The position numbers and the translations under genes are program-made. The notes under the pieces are model-generated. The model had not been told where the DNA came from. It did not search any database and saw only the letters and a program-made list of their open reading frames with translations. 64,000 nt of DNA, taken from positions 124,001 to 188,000 of the forward strand of contig NZ_JAJSON010000020.1 of the NCBI RefSeq assembly GCF_022410465.1, given 5' to 3'. Shown here piece by piece: positions 50,055 to 60,000 of the stretch (position 1 is the stretch's first letter; every line of letters starts with the position of its first letter). Source of the DNA: Christiangramia crocea (lineage in GTDB: Bacteria; Bacteroidota; Bacteroidia; Flavobacteriales; Flavobacteriaceae).

Positions 50055-50379
50055 TATTTCAGACTTAGCTTTTTTAAAAGAGGTGTTCAGAATATGAATG
50101 CCTCTTTTAATTTCGCCAATATTAACTGCAGCCGGCGAATGAATCTTCCCTAAGTTAGGGTCCTGTAGATTTTTCTAATCCAGCCTGGGCTATGCATAAA
50201 AACAGCCGGGAAAACCCCATTATTTTAAATCGATTAACATAAATAAAACATTAGTTAACAGCTATTTATGAGGTAAAAACTGATTCACATCTTATCTTTA
50301 TCACAGAAGATCTGATGTTTTTACAGAAAAAAGCACCACCTCCCGCTAAAATTATATACATCCATTAAACCCTACAAAA
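50055..50379. other. Intergenic region after the SusCD locus
   Basis: This holds a terminator (50074-50113) and about 265 further bases in which I see no gene or clear operator. The AT-rich final part should contain the promoter of the 86-residue hypothetical gene. Confidence 0.5.
50074..50113 (+). terminator. Terminator of the SusCD locus
   Basis: A perfect 10-bp stem (TTAAAAGAGG at 50074-50083 with CCTCTTTTAA at 50101-50110) is followed by TTT. It ends the 39881-50054 gene set. Confidence 0.8.
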
Positions 50380-50640
50380 ATGGAATTAATCACAATTAAA
50401 GAGTTCAACCTTCTTCCCGAGAACGAAAAAAAGGAGATCATTATTTATCATGGCGATATCATTGAATACAGAAGCGGATGGCAAAAAAATTTTGCTTTAT
50501 ATGCCGTTGAAAGATTCTTTGTGGAAGTGGAAATATCTGATGATGATGATATAATGAATTTTAAAGCCTTTCAAACCGGAGAGCTTCTCGATAAATATAC
50601 CTTAGAACCAGGAATTTTAAAGTCTATTTTGCTTTCATAG
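50380..50640 (+). CDS. Hypothetical protein, 86 aa
   Basis: I do not recognise it. It is a small acidic cytoplasmic protein (no signal or helix) with the sequence EVEISDDDDIMNFKAF in its middle, and the N-terminus reads MELITIKEFNLL. Frame and codon use look coding. It stands alone between the SusCD locus and a frameshifted small gene. Confidence 0.6.
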   Translation: MELITIKEFNLLPENEKKEIIIYHGDIIEYRSGWQKNFALYAVERFFVEVEISDDDDIMNFKAFQTGELLDKYTLEPGILKSILLS

Positions 50641-50737
50641 TTATTATAATTCTAATTTAAATAATTATAAGAGTTGTAGTAAAAAAAGGGTATCCAGAAA
50701 CTGAGTGCCCTGCATCTGGATGCTGTAATTTCAAGGA

Positions 50738-50994
50738 TTAACAGTCTCTCACTTCAAACCCATTAATCTCGTTGTGAAATAAATGTGAATAAGAATTATC
50801 TTCACTACGATGCAAACAAGCCATTCCGTAGACACCTGGATTAAGATCCAAATCCAGTTTCTTAGAATCAGATGATTCATCCTCATCAAAGGAGACATAG
50901 TAGACTGGAGTTGGGTTTTCCATTTCCAAACCCTCATTTTCTCTTCTCTTGCCACCTTCTGTTCTTTTGAAAATTTTATTAAGTCACATGCCAT
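50738..50994 (-). pseudogene. Small gene split by a frameshift
   Basis: The minus-strand frame from ATG 50994 (MACDLIKFSKEQKVAREE) is continued in another frame by NEGLEMENPTPVYYVSFDE... to VRDC at 50738. A one-base change in the run of four A (plus-strand TTTT at 50937-50940) would join them into a single protein of about 84 residues. Each half alone looks coding in its own frame, and the alternative continuation is unlike a protein. It may be a true frameshift, a programmed slip or an assembly error. No function is known to me. Confidence 0.5.
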
Positions 50995-51040
50995 CTTCCA
51001 CCCTGTAAATCATACAATTATGATCTTCTAAAAATTTTAA

Positions 51041-51075
51041 TTTTTGAAAAACACATTATTTTTTTATAACTTTTG
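51041..51075 (+). promoter_or_regulatory. Candidate Bacteroidota promoter
   Basis: TTTTTG at 51041-51046 and TAACTTTTG at 51067-51075 are 20 nt apart and match the TTTG and TAnnTTTG consensus closely (one extra T). They lie about 52 bp before the ATG at 51127. Confidence 0.45.
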
Positions 51076-51126
51076 ATACTCCCTACTCGATTTATTTTCC
51101 TAATTATCAACTTAAAAATTATTAAA

Positions 51127-51555
51127 ATGAAGAGATTATTTTTATTCCTATCCATTTCATTTTTCTGTTTTTCAGTGCTCAGTGCACAGGAGAATACTCA
51201 GCCGGAGAATGGCTATATTTTAACAGAGATATGGAAAGCGAAACCAGAATGGTACAAATTAACCACCGAGCAGAGAACAGATTTTTTTGAAAACAAGATC
51301 AATCCGGTGCTCATGCAAACACTTGAGAGTGGAGCCCAGATTATCGGGACCGCGATAAATAATAATACGGGTGGGGAACGAATGGATTACCAGTTTATGG
51401 CCGTCTGGAAATTTCCCAACAAAAAAAGTTCAGACCAACTGGAAAAGGCCGCAAAAGAGGCTGGGTTTCTCAAGTATTTTGACCAGGTAAATTTTAGCGG
51501 TAATATTATTCCTCCTCCTGCCCTGAATGAGCATATGGTTAAAATATCCAAATAG
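51127..51555 (+). CDS. Exported hypothetical protein, DUF6616-like
   Basis: A Sec signal peptide (MKRLFLFLSISFFCF, cleavage near AQE at about residue 22) fixes the start at 51127 rather than the upstream 51073. The mature part of about 120 residues begins YILTEIWKAKPEWYKLT and looks like a small globular alpha/beta fold similar to Dabb-like domains. I know no function. It is alone, with a terminator 43 bp later. Confidence 0.72.
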   Translation: MKRLFLFLSISFFCFSVLSAQENTQPENGYILTEIWKAKPEWYKLTTEQRTDFFENKINPVLMQTLESGAQIIGTAINNNTGGERMDYQFMAVWKFPNKKSSDQLEKAAKEAGFLKYFDQVNFSGNIIPPPALNEHMVKISK

Positions 51556-51597
51556 CAACCAGCTTAGATCCGGAAGGATAGAAGCTATCTAAACAAA

Positions 51598-51623
51598 AAA
51601 GCCACTCAGTTGAGTGGCTTTAC
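51598..51623. terminator. Terminator hairpin, copy 1
   Basis: GCCACTCA (51601-51608) pairs with TGAGTGGC (51611-51618), flanked by AAAAAA and TTTA, so it can work on both strands between convergent genes. A near-identical hairpin lies at 52756-52779. Confidence 0.8.
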
Positions 51624-51673
51624 TTTTAAAAACTGGACGTCAGACTATTTTATTATTAGTAGTCCGTGACCAT

Positions 51674-52579
51674 TCATTTGAATTTCTGACTCCATTCTAC
51701 AAAACCAGGTTCAATTTTTTCCAGTCTCATTACAAGCTCTTCATTATTATCGAGAGATTCTTTTCCTGCCGGAAATTCATTTTTAAGTAATCTTAAAAAA
51801 TTCTCCCCCCTTTTATCAAATAAATCATTTGCCCGGCTTTCAAACATGGATTGATACCAGGCATAATCAGGAACGCCAACTCCGGCATATTTTTCATTAA
51901 AGGTATCTAAACCAGTATGAGTTGGATCATAGGCTTCCAGGATCACCCGGTTAGAAATATCCCAAACCTCTGCCAGGTGAGGATTGGTACGTCGTAAAAA
52001 TGCATATGAAAAATAGTTGGCAACAAATTCATTTAACCAGTGATTGGTGTTATTGATGCCATAGGCGATCATGTAAGCATGACCTATTTCGTGAAAGCCG
52101 ATAAGGTCCAGCATTTTAGCTGAAAAATTCTCATAGGAATAACCTAATTCAGAAATTTGAGACATTAATTCAGGAGACACCTCATCCTTTATTTCAAGCA
52201 TAAAGTCATATACGGCTCCATCTGCCACAGAAGGAATAATGGCAATAGAGGGATTCCCGGCAGAATAAAACGGAAGCCCGTAGGGAACATCGGTATCCAA
52301 AGTCTCCCAGGCTTTTTGATCCAGTAAAGCAAGTCTGAAGTTGAGATCGGTTCCAAAGCTTTCTTTATAATATTCAAGGGCATCGGCCATTATGGGACCT
52401 AATTCTTTAGCTTTCTTCTCGGCATTCTCGGGATGATAGACCATTATTTCATACCTGGATGAATCAAGGTCTAAAGATCTGATCTTTTTTATAGGTTCGG
52501 TTCTTTTTTGAGCATTAGTGGTAAAAAATGATAGTACAAGAACACTTACAAGAAATGAGGTTTTTATTTTAAAATTCAT
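51674..52579 (-). CDS. Exported zinc metallopeptidase-like protein
   Basis: A signal peptide (MNFKIKTSFLVSVLVLSFF) supports the start at 52579; the longer frame to 52624 begins before it. The HExxH zinc motif is in LIGFHEIGHAYM, with a possible third ligand Glu in NHWLNEFVANYF, the gluzincin arrangement. The length after cleavage is about 278. The protein is predicted to act in the periplasm or outside. The substrate is not known; no inhibitor or partner gene is adjacent. Confidence 0.8.
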   Translation of the reverse strand: MNFKIKTSFLVSVLVLSFFTTNAQKRTEPIKKIRSLDLDSSRYEIMVYHPENAEKKAKELGPIMADALEYYKESFGTDLNFRLALLDQKAWETLDTDVPYGLPFYSAGNPSIAIIPSVADGAVYDFMLEIKDEVSPELMSQISELGYSYENFSAKMLDLIGFHEIGHAYMIAYGINNTNHWLNEFVANYFSYAFLRRTNPHLAEVWDISNRVILEAYDPTHTGLDTFNEKYAGVGVPDYAWYQSMFESRANDLFDKRGENFLRLLKNEFPAGKESLDNNEELVMRLEKIEPGFVEWSQKFK

Positions 52580-52755
52580 ATCGCACTGATTTGATTGGTC
52601 TTCAATCAATATATCGAATTTCAAATTTTGCTCCTAAAAGCCTCGGTGTAATAAGAGTTTTATCGATTAATTGTTAATTAAGAAATAAGAAAATTAAACT
52701 GAAAACCTGAGAATCATGGGATTAATTCTAAAAGGAAAGCCATATTATAAGAAAA

Positions 52756-52779
52756 AAAGCCACTCGTTTGAGTGGCTTT
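52756..52779. terminator. Terminator hairpin, copy 2
   Basis: GCCACTC (52759-52765) pairs with GAGTGGC (52770-52776) with a 4-nt loop, flanked by A- and T-runs. It is almost the same as the hairpin at 51598-51623. It lies downstream of the large lipoprotein gene on the minus strand. Confidence 0.75.
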
Positions 52780-52878
52780 GCTTTTAGTAGCGAGTAAAAT
52801 TGAAATATCGAACCAATTCTTCGAGGATTTAGCATCTATTTCGAAATTATAGAAATACACCTTACCCAATAAAAGAAT

Positions 52879-54876
52879 TTACAACCTAACCAACCTAATG
52901 TAGGATGTGGATTCTGGGTCCTCACTCCTTATTATAAACTCTGTTTGTTCTACAGAATCAACCTGAAAGTAACTTACATTAGAGGTATAATAGTTATTAG
53001 TTAGGCGCAATGTTTTATTACTGGAATTGTAGAGTAAATAATAAGTAATATGATAATCTACCCATTCATTCCAACTGAAGTCATTAGGATTTCTATTCCT
53101 ATATTCTGACGATACACTTTTTCCCGAAGCATCCATGATAAATTTAATTTCAGTACGACATTCTCCATCCCAACAACTATATTGATACAACCATGTACCT
53201 TCGTAATCAAATACTTCCTCAGAAACCTTAAGATTATATTCAACTTCATCTATAACTTCACCTCCTTCTCCTCTCACTGAAGCATGAATAACCTGTTTCT
53301 CTTCCTCTCCTGCAACAAATGTAACTTCAGCCATTCCATCTGAACTTACATTGGTAATTTCTGAATCAAGTGTTCCATCACCCTCGATTACTTCCCAATG
53401 TATTTTAGCCCCAACGGGGTATGTCTCTTCCTCTGGAGTAATATTTAACTCTGTACTTACATCTATTTTAAATTGCTCATCTTTTGCCAGAACCGTATCA
53501 TCGATATCTGGATTTTCTACTAATTTGAAGCAGGGATATATTTCTCCATCGAGAACCTGGCGACAGATATCGATATTGTTGAGTAATGCCATGTCACCAA
53601 ATTTCTTTCCCAATTTGTATGAAATTTCTACTTTTGAATAAGCATCCAAGAATCTAAGAGCATGACCAAGATATTTTTCTTTGTTGCTTGTCACAGCATC
53701 TGACATCCCACTAAAATACTCAGAGCACCTCGATAGCTCTAAAAGAGATGATTTTGAAAATTCATATAATTCAAATAAGAAAAATTTTACCGTCAATTCA
53801 TCTTCTTGAAGTGCATTGATGTATATATCTATCAAACCACCAAATATATTTCCATCACAACTTTCTATGCTGGGTGCATATTGGTCTGATTTCACTCCGA
53901 ATGCTGTAAATATATCATTGATTGATGTATAGAAGTTATAGAACGCAGCATCTATAGATAAAGAAGAGCTACCACGCATTGGTCCACCAAATTTCATTCG
54001 ATATTTACCTTCATATCCTAAAGGTATTTCTAAATCCTCTGCTTTTTTAAATACCATACTGGTAGCAGAGCCATCATTCCAGAAATAATCCCAAACACTC
54101 TCTATAGATGGAAAACTTACTTGATTTCCGACCAACATAAGATTCCCAGTCAATGAGGTATTATCTTCATAGTCAAGAACCTCCAACCCCCAGGCAGCCG
54201 TAGTAGTTCCATCATTATTTACTAATAGATTACTATTTTCATAATTAATCTTTGGTTCAACTAAATAATCAACTTCCTGCACACGCATCATAGATTGTTG
54301 TTCATTTGCAGAAGAACTCGATAATAAACTCTTGAAAGAGGAAAGTACGGTTTCGTCTGTTAAAGGAGATTGATTATTTTTGGCAGCTACTTCTATAGCC
54401 TCAACAAGAGCTATAAATTGTTCCTTCTCTTTAACTTCATCCAATATTTTAGATAAATCACTAAAGCTGGTGTTCGCAGTCCATGGCATCATCCCAAAAA
54501 TTACTTTGGCAGTAGTTTCTGCATTTATAGCTTGATTTTCATCTTCAACAAAAGAAGCGTAAAGCATATCTCCATTGTTGTTTTCAACGAACAGAACCTT
54601 CTTATCCATTGAAGTAACCCCTGCAATATAGTCTCCGTTTTCAGCAACCTCGTAATCATCAGCTACTCCAACTACTTTTAATTCCTCACCTTTAAGGTTT
54701 TCTCCTAAATCTACAGTACCAGTTATTTCGACAAGGTCATAATCAATATTAGGATTTTCAGAGGAACCAGGATTTTCGGTAGGGTCGGTTGGTGTATTAT
54801 CTTCAGGTGAGTCCTTTGAGCAGCTGAGATTAAAAAGCAAAATCACAACTAACAACACTTTTAGCGAACGAAACAT
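52879..54876 (-). CDS. Large lipoprotein of unknown function, 665 aa
   Basis: A lipobox (FNLSCSKDS) is followed by a Pro/Thr/Asn-rich linker, an N-terminal beta-domain (about 45-110, DLVEITGTVDLGENLKG), a helical middle region and a C-terminal Ig-like Big_1-type domain (about 470-560), ending in a beta-rich domain with two Cys (YSCWDGEC). No enzyme motif is visible. It is a probable surface or periplasmic lipoprotein specific to a narrow group. Lower GC feel and odd codon use compared with neighbours are suspected but not measured. Confidence 0.75.
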   Translation of the reverse strand: MFRSLKVLLVVILLFNLSCSKDSPEDNTPTDPTENPGSSENPNIDYDLVEITGTVDLGENLKGEELKVVGVADDYEVAENGDYIAGVTSMDKKVLFVENNNGDMLYASFVEDENQAINAETTAKVIFGMMPWTANTSFSDLSKILDEVKEKEQFIALVEAIEVAAKNNQSPLTDETVLSSFKSLLSSSSANEQQSMMRVQEVDYLVEPKINYENSNLLVNNDGTTTAAWGLEVLDYEDNTSLTGNLMLVGNQVSFPSIESVWDYFWNDGSATSMVFKKAEDLEIPLGYEGKYRMKFGGPMRGSSSLSIDAAFYNFYTSINDIFTAFGVKSDQYAPSIESCDGNIFGGLIDIYINALQEDELTVKFFLFELYEFSKSSLLELSRCSEYFSGMSDAVTSNKEKYLGHALRFLDAYSKVEISYKLGKKFGDMALLNNIDICRQVLDGEIYPCFKLVENPDIDDTVLAKDEQFKIDVSTELNITPEEETYPVGAKIHWEVIEGDGTLDSEITNVSSDGMAEVTFVAGEEEKQVIHASVRGEGGEVIDEVEYNLKVSEEVFDYEGTWLYQYSCWDGECRTEIKFIMDASGKSVSSEYRNRNPNDFSWNEWVDYHITYYLLYNSSNKTLRLTNNYYTSNVSYFQVDSVEQTEFIIRSEDPESTSYIRLVRL

Positions 54877-54901
54877 ATTATAACTTTAGGTTAAGACGCC
54901 T

Positions 54902-54949
54902 CAAATATAAATGCTTACGCTTTTCAATGCCATACCCCTAAAAGGGTAT
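54902..54949 (-). promoter_or_regulatory. Candidate promoter with upstream palindrome
   Basis: On the minus strand TATATTTG (54909-54902) is a perfect TAnnTTTG 26 bp before the lipoprotein ATG at 54876. Upstream, ATACCC and GGGTAT (54932-54937 and 54944-54949) form an inverted repeat with a 6-nt loop that could be an operator. Confidence 0.45.
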
Positions 54950-54976
54950 TTGGTTCGATAATGGACTGAAAATAAA

Positions 54977-55011
54977 AAAGCCAATTATCTAATTAATAGA
55001 TAATTGGCTTT
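54977..55011 (-). terminator. Terminator of the tRNA gene
   Basis: A 15-bp perfect stem (54977-54991 with 54997-55011) has a 5-nt loop and TTTTTT follows on the minus strand. It lies 4 bp after the tRNA 3' end. Confidence 0.85.
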
Positions 55012-55015
55012 GAAG

Positions 55016-55088
<73 letters not shown>

Positions 55089-55147
55089 ATATTGGACGGC
55101 AAATATAAGACAGAAAAAAGGATTCTTCCAAACTTTTTTGAAATAAA

Positions 55148-55501
55148 TTATTCAGTCACCCACCGAATGGCTTCAAGCCTGTCCTTTAACTCAAAAGACC
55201 TAACTTCTGTAGACACAAAAAAGTTGTCTATATCCATGAACCTACGCACCCATGCCAGGTCTGTTACCATAGCCAGCTTCTTAATCTGATTAGAATGGTC
55301 GAACTTGAACTTGATGTTTTCCAGGAGTAATTTCAACGGCACCTTATTATCTGGCATAATCTCACAGAAAAGATTGATGTAATTATGCTCCTTCAATTTT
55401 TCTTCAATAACTGCATGGATCTCCTCCAGATATTCACTGGTTATATTCCTGTCAACCATTATCCCTACCACGTGACCTGCTAATTCAAAACTAATTGCCA
55501 T
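55148..55501 (-). CDS. STAS/SpoIIAA-like protein
   Basis: A 117-residue cytoplasmic protein with the SpoIIAA-like pattern of alternating strands and helices; VVGIMVDRNITSEYLEEIH near the start and the conserved AMVTDLAWVRRFMD in the middle. Proteins of this kind are often annotated STAS/SEC14-like and have no known enzymatic activity. It is alone, between the tRNA and the CPXCG gene on the same strand. Confidence 0.8.
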   Translation of the reverse strand: MAISFELAGHVVGIMVDRNITSEYLEEIHAVIEEKLKEHNYINLFCEIMPDNKVPLKLLLENIKFKFDHSNQIKKLAMVTDLAWVRRFMDIDNFFVSTEVRSFELKDRLEAIRWVTE

Positions 55502-55564
55502 AACTAAACTAAAACTTTAAATTAGCAATTATTCATAAGTAATAATACGCGGAACCGAAAAATA

Positions 55565-55747
55565 TTATTGTTCTATATCCCTGGCTTCAAATCCAACCAG
55601 TTCAGAATTTTCAAAGTTCACATGAAATTCGATAGGCCTGCAGCATACCTCGCAGTCTTCTATATAGGTCTGACTCGAAATCGAAGGGTCAAGAAGAACC
55701 GAGATCTCTTCCCAGCAATAAGGACATTGAAAAAAATGTTCATACAT
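55565..55747 (-). CDS. CPXCG-type Cys-rich small protein, 60 aa
   Basis: Two metal-binding Cys pairs, CPYC (about 8-11) and CEVC plus adjacent Cys (about 32-36), form a probable zinc ribbon. The length and layout match the CPXCG-motif cysteine-rich proteins, whose role is unknown. It lies 2 bp after the TolC gene, so it is the last gene of the efflux transcript by position. Confidence 0.8.
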   Translation of the reverse strand: MYEHFFQCPYCWEEISVLLDPSISSQTYIEDCEVCCRPIEFHVNFENSELVGFEARDIEQ

Positions 55748-55749
55748 AA

Positions 55750-57084
55750 TTACAACTCAACATTCAGTAACTGACCGGTTAACTGAAGCACTTGCAATTC
55801 TGCAAGCTTTGCATCATACTTTGCAAGATTAAGACTGGTCCTGGCATCAAGAAGGTTTATCTGTGCCTGCCTGAACTCTATGGAGGTGATCCTTCCCAGT
55901 TTATACTGTTCTTCAGACCGGTTAAAATTATCAAGGTTGGTTTCTACATTTTCCTGCTGAACATTCAAAATATAAAGTTTATTGCGGTAATTCCCCAGGG
56001 CATTTGCTATATCCCTGCTAACTTCACTTATCAACCGGCTTTTAATGATCTCCTGATTCTGATATCTGATCTTAGAGTTCTTAACCTGTACGCTGGTCCT
56101 CCCGCCATCAAAAATATCCCATCTAAGGCTCAGACCAGCCGCAAGGCCATCTGTTGTGGTAGTTGAACCGGGAAAGAATGCTGTAGCAGCACTTTGATTC
56201 CGGTTCCAGCCATAGGAACCGGTAAGCCCTAAAGTAGGCAGATAACCTGATTTACTAATCTTGATATCGTAATCGCTTATTTCAAGATCTTTTTCTATCT
56301 GAAGCAAGGAGACGTTGTTAAGTTCAGCCTGATCAACAAAACTCTCCAGCTCAAGTTCAGAGATAAAACTCACTGTAGTGTCTACCTGAAATTCATTCGC
56401 ATTCACATCCCGGTTAAGCAACACGTTAAGATCTCTCTTGGTATTTCGAAATAACTGTTCGGCCTCTATAAGCGCAATACTATCGTTATTCACGTCTACC
56501 CTCGCATTCAATACAACCAGATTATTGGCCTGGCCATACTGAAACTGATATTTAGCTCTTGTAACCCTGTTCTGCGAGATCTCCAGGCTTTCTTCCAGCA
56601 CACCTATATTTTCTGATAAACGGGCGACCTCATAATATACGCTCATGATCTGCAGGATTGTATTCTCAATGGTTTCCCTGGCTTGGAGCTGAGAAAGATC
56701 ATATTGTTCCTTTAGACTTTGGTAATTATATAATCTTCCAAGACCATCAAATAGGGTGTAGTCCAGATTTATAGAAGCGTTATAACGAGTGTTCTCAATA
56801 TCCTGCTGATCCACTACTTCTCTCCCATCTGGCTCTGTAAGCCGGTCGTTGATATCATAATTTGCACCTGCAATTCCACTAAGGCTGGGTAGATATCCGG
56901 AATTCCAGATGCTTTGATTATTTTCTGCTATTTCCACATCATTCCTCGCAAGCCTTATCCCGAAGTTTTCCTCCAGAGCCCTGGCAATGACTTCATCCTT
57001 GGTTAAGACCGGCTGCTGAGACCAGGAAGGACAGGAATAAAAAAGGCTAAAAACAAGAATTATTAGACTATGTAATACTTTCAT
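55750..57084 (-). CDS. TolC-family outer membrane efflux protein
   Basis: A signal peptide (MKVLHSLIILVFSLFYSC) sets the start at 57084, and the longer frame to 57171 would run through the RND gene. Two outer membrane efflux repeats follow, with the usual coiled-coil helices and the block GLRWDIFDGG. It forms the exit duct for the RND pump upstream. The start overlaps the RND end by 17 nt. The length of about 444 is normal. Confidence 0.92.
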   Translation of the reverse strand: MKVLHSLIILVFSLFYSCPSWSQQPVLTKDEVIARALEENFGIRLARNDVEIAENNQSIWNSGYLPSLSGIAGANYDINDRLTEPDGREVVDQQDIENTRYNASINLDYTLFDGLGRLYNYQSLKEQYDLSQLQARETIENTILQIMSVYYEVARLSENIGVLEESLEISQNRVTRAKYQFQYGQANNLVVLNARVDVNNDSIALIEAEQLFRNTKRDLNVLLNRDVNANEFQVDTTVSFISELELESFVDQAELNNVSLLQIEKDLEISDYDIKISKSGYLPTLGLTGSYGWNRNQSAATAFFPGSTTTTDGLAAGLSLRWDIFDGGRTSVQVKNSKIRYQNQEIIKSRLISEVSRDIANALGNYRNKLYILNVQQENVETNLDNFNRSEEQYKLGRITSIEFRQAQINLLDARTSLNLAKYDAKLAELQVLQLTGQLLNVEL

Positions 57085-60000
57085 GCGATGCTGATTCTTT
57101 TTTCTCTTTAATAGCTCTTTCCATTTCTTCTTTTGCAGGCTTTTCTCCCGTTCGTAACCAATATCCGCCAACTTTTATGCTATTGCTTATAGAAAGTAAT
57201 AAAGGCAGCAGAAGTAAGGTTAGGATGGTAGCAACAGCAATTCCATACGATATGGATATTGCCATTGGTTTAAGGAATTGTGCCTGCCTGCTTTTTTCCA
57301 GTAATAATGGTGCTAACCCAGCTATAGTGGTAAGCGATGTAAGAAATATCGCCCTGAATCTTGACCTGCCTGCCTCATAAAGTGCTTTTTTGAAATCCAT
57401 TCCTTCCCGTAGGAAGCTATTATATTTTCCAATAAGCACAAGACCATCATTCACCATAATTCCCACGAGAGCTATGATTCCAAGGGCTGAAAGCACATTA
57501 ATTGGAAAATCATGAAGCCAGTGACCCCAGGCTACTCCAATAATACTAAAAGGGATCATGATCATTAGCAGGAACGGCTGACTATAACTTCTGAATGTAA
57601 AGGCAATAGTTGCATAGATCAGGAACAGAATAATAGGTATAACCTTGGCCGCAGAGCTGGATAGCTTGGAGGCTTCCCTGTTCTGCCCTTCATAGGAAAC
57701 CGTTATACTCGGATATTTTTCAAGGAGTGGCGGAATCACATTTGCCCGCATATCTTCCAGTATCTCGGTAGAGCTCCCGTTTGGATCTTCCATATCTGCC
57801 GAAACACGAATCTCCCTCATCCCGTCCAGGTGACTGATGGATTCGGTTCCACGCACGATCTCATAATTGGCTATCTCATCAAAAGGCACTCTCTGGCCGG
57901 TAGGTGTAACGATTCGGAAATCGTCAAGATCATTGATAGAAGACCTGTTCTCCCTGTTATATCTTACCCAGACCCTGATCTCGTCCTGCCCACGCTGAAA
58001 ACGTTGTGCCTGGGCTCCAAAGAATCCATTCCGGATCTGCCTCATAACCTCTCCAAGATCAAGACCCAGCGCATAGGCATTGTCTTTTAGCTGAACGTTG
58101 ATCTCCTTGATCCCTTTTGGATCATTGTCGGTCACATCCTTTAACAGGGAATTATTCTCAAGATTTTGTTTTAACTCTTCCTTGGCAGCCTCAAGTTCTG
58201 CCATATTATTTCCTAAGAGGGATACCGAGATCGGGGAACCTCCAAAATTTCCTCCCGAGCCAAAAGTAAGGCTCTCCACACCATAAACGGGACCTACTTC
58301 ATCTCTAATCGCATTGGTGATCTCAGGAGAACCGAAATCTCTTTCTTCCCCGGGTAGTAAGTTTACCTGTAAGGAAGCCTTATTATTTCCGGGGCCAACT
58401 CTTTTTATTATATTTTCAACTACCTGTTTATTGCCGGTTTGTTTTTCCGTATATTCTTCATTTACCCTCCATGCAGCTGCTTCCACCATAGTGATAATGG
58501 AATCTGTCCTTTCGGGATTCACCCCTTCCGGCATCAACAGGTCTATGCTCACCCTGTCACTTGCAATACTGGGAAAGAGAGTAACCCTTATCCAGTTACC
58601 ACCAATGGCTCCGATGGTAAGAATAAGTACTGCAGCAAGTATAGCAAACGCCATTACCTGTTGGGTAAGAATAAATCTTAATACCGGACTATATATCCTG
58701 TCCCTCATAAAGACCATTACCCGGTCTCCCAGAGCGTTTATTTTGCGCATATGCTGGAAGAATCTGGCCAGCCCTTTTTTAGGGCTACCATTCTCTTCCC
58801 TTTTTCTTAAGGCTTTTGAATGTGCTATGTGTGCGGGTAAAATAATAAGCGCCTCGACTAATGAGATGACCAGGGTTAAAATTACTACCGTAGAAACCTC
58901 TCCAAAAAATTCACCTATCCGGCTATCCAGGAAAAGGAAGGTCGCAAATGCGAGAACCGTGGTGATAATTGCCGAAAGGATGGGGGGCACTACTTCCATA
59001 GTACCATCAAGGGCCGCCTTTATCGGGCTTTTTCCCATTTCAGAATGCTGATAGATATTTTCAGAGATCACGATCCCGTCATCTACCAAAATTCCTATCA
59101 CGATTATCATCCCGAATAAGGAAAGGACATTAATGGTCACTCCAAGCGAACCTGCGAAAATGAACATTCCAAGAAAAGCTACCGGAAGTCCGAATGCCAC
59201 CCAGAAAGCCAGCCGTAAATTCAAAAAGAGAGAAAGAAAGAACAATACCAGCAAGATCCCCACAAATCCATTCTCCACCAGCAACTGTGTCCGTTGCCCC
59301 AGTGTAATGGAAGCATCGCTCACAACATTCAGCTGAACATTGCTGTTCTTCTGATTGAATTCCTCTATGTATTCATTTATCTTTTCAGCAGTGGAAAGAA
59401 GATCTTCGCTGTTAGTATTACTAATGGAAACATTCACTGCAACATTACCATTAAAATAAAGTGCATTTGGAGTCTCTGAGAACTGATCCCTTACCATGGC
59501 CACATCTCCCAGTTTTACGATCTCTCCTGCAGGATTCGATTTGAGCACGATATCATTCAAAGCATCGGCATAATATGCCCTGTTATTGGCACGAATAAGA
59601 TAATCTTCCGCATCGGTCTTAATAGTCCCTCCTGTAGAAAGAATGTTGGAATTCCTTACGGCCTGTGCCACCTGTTCAAAAGTAAGGTTATAGGCCAAAA
59701 GGTCGTTCTGGCTTACAGCTATCTCTATCTCTTCCTGCGGAAAACCGGAAATTTCTATCTGGGAAACTCCGTCTAGTAACCTTAGGTCGTTCTCTATTTG
59801 CTGACTTATTCGCTTAAGAGTAGCAAGGGGAACATTCTCCCCGCTAACGGCAAAACTTATGGTCTCCCTTACAAATTCCTGTTTTGAAACCACAAGTGGC
59901 TCCATACCTCCCGGGAATGTAGGAACGCGGTCTACCGCATTCTTCACTTCGGTAAGCATGGCGTCTATATTCTCTCCTCTTTCAATCTCCACCGTAATGG

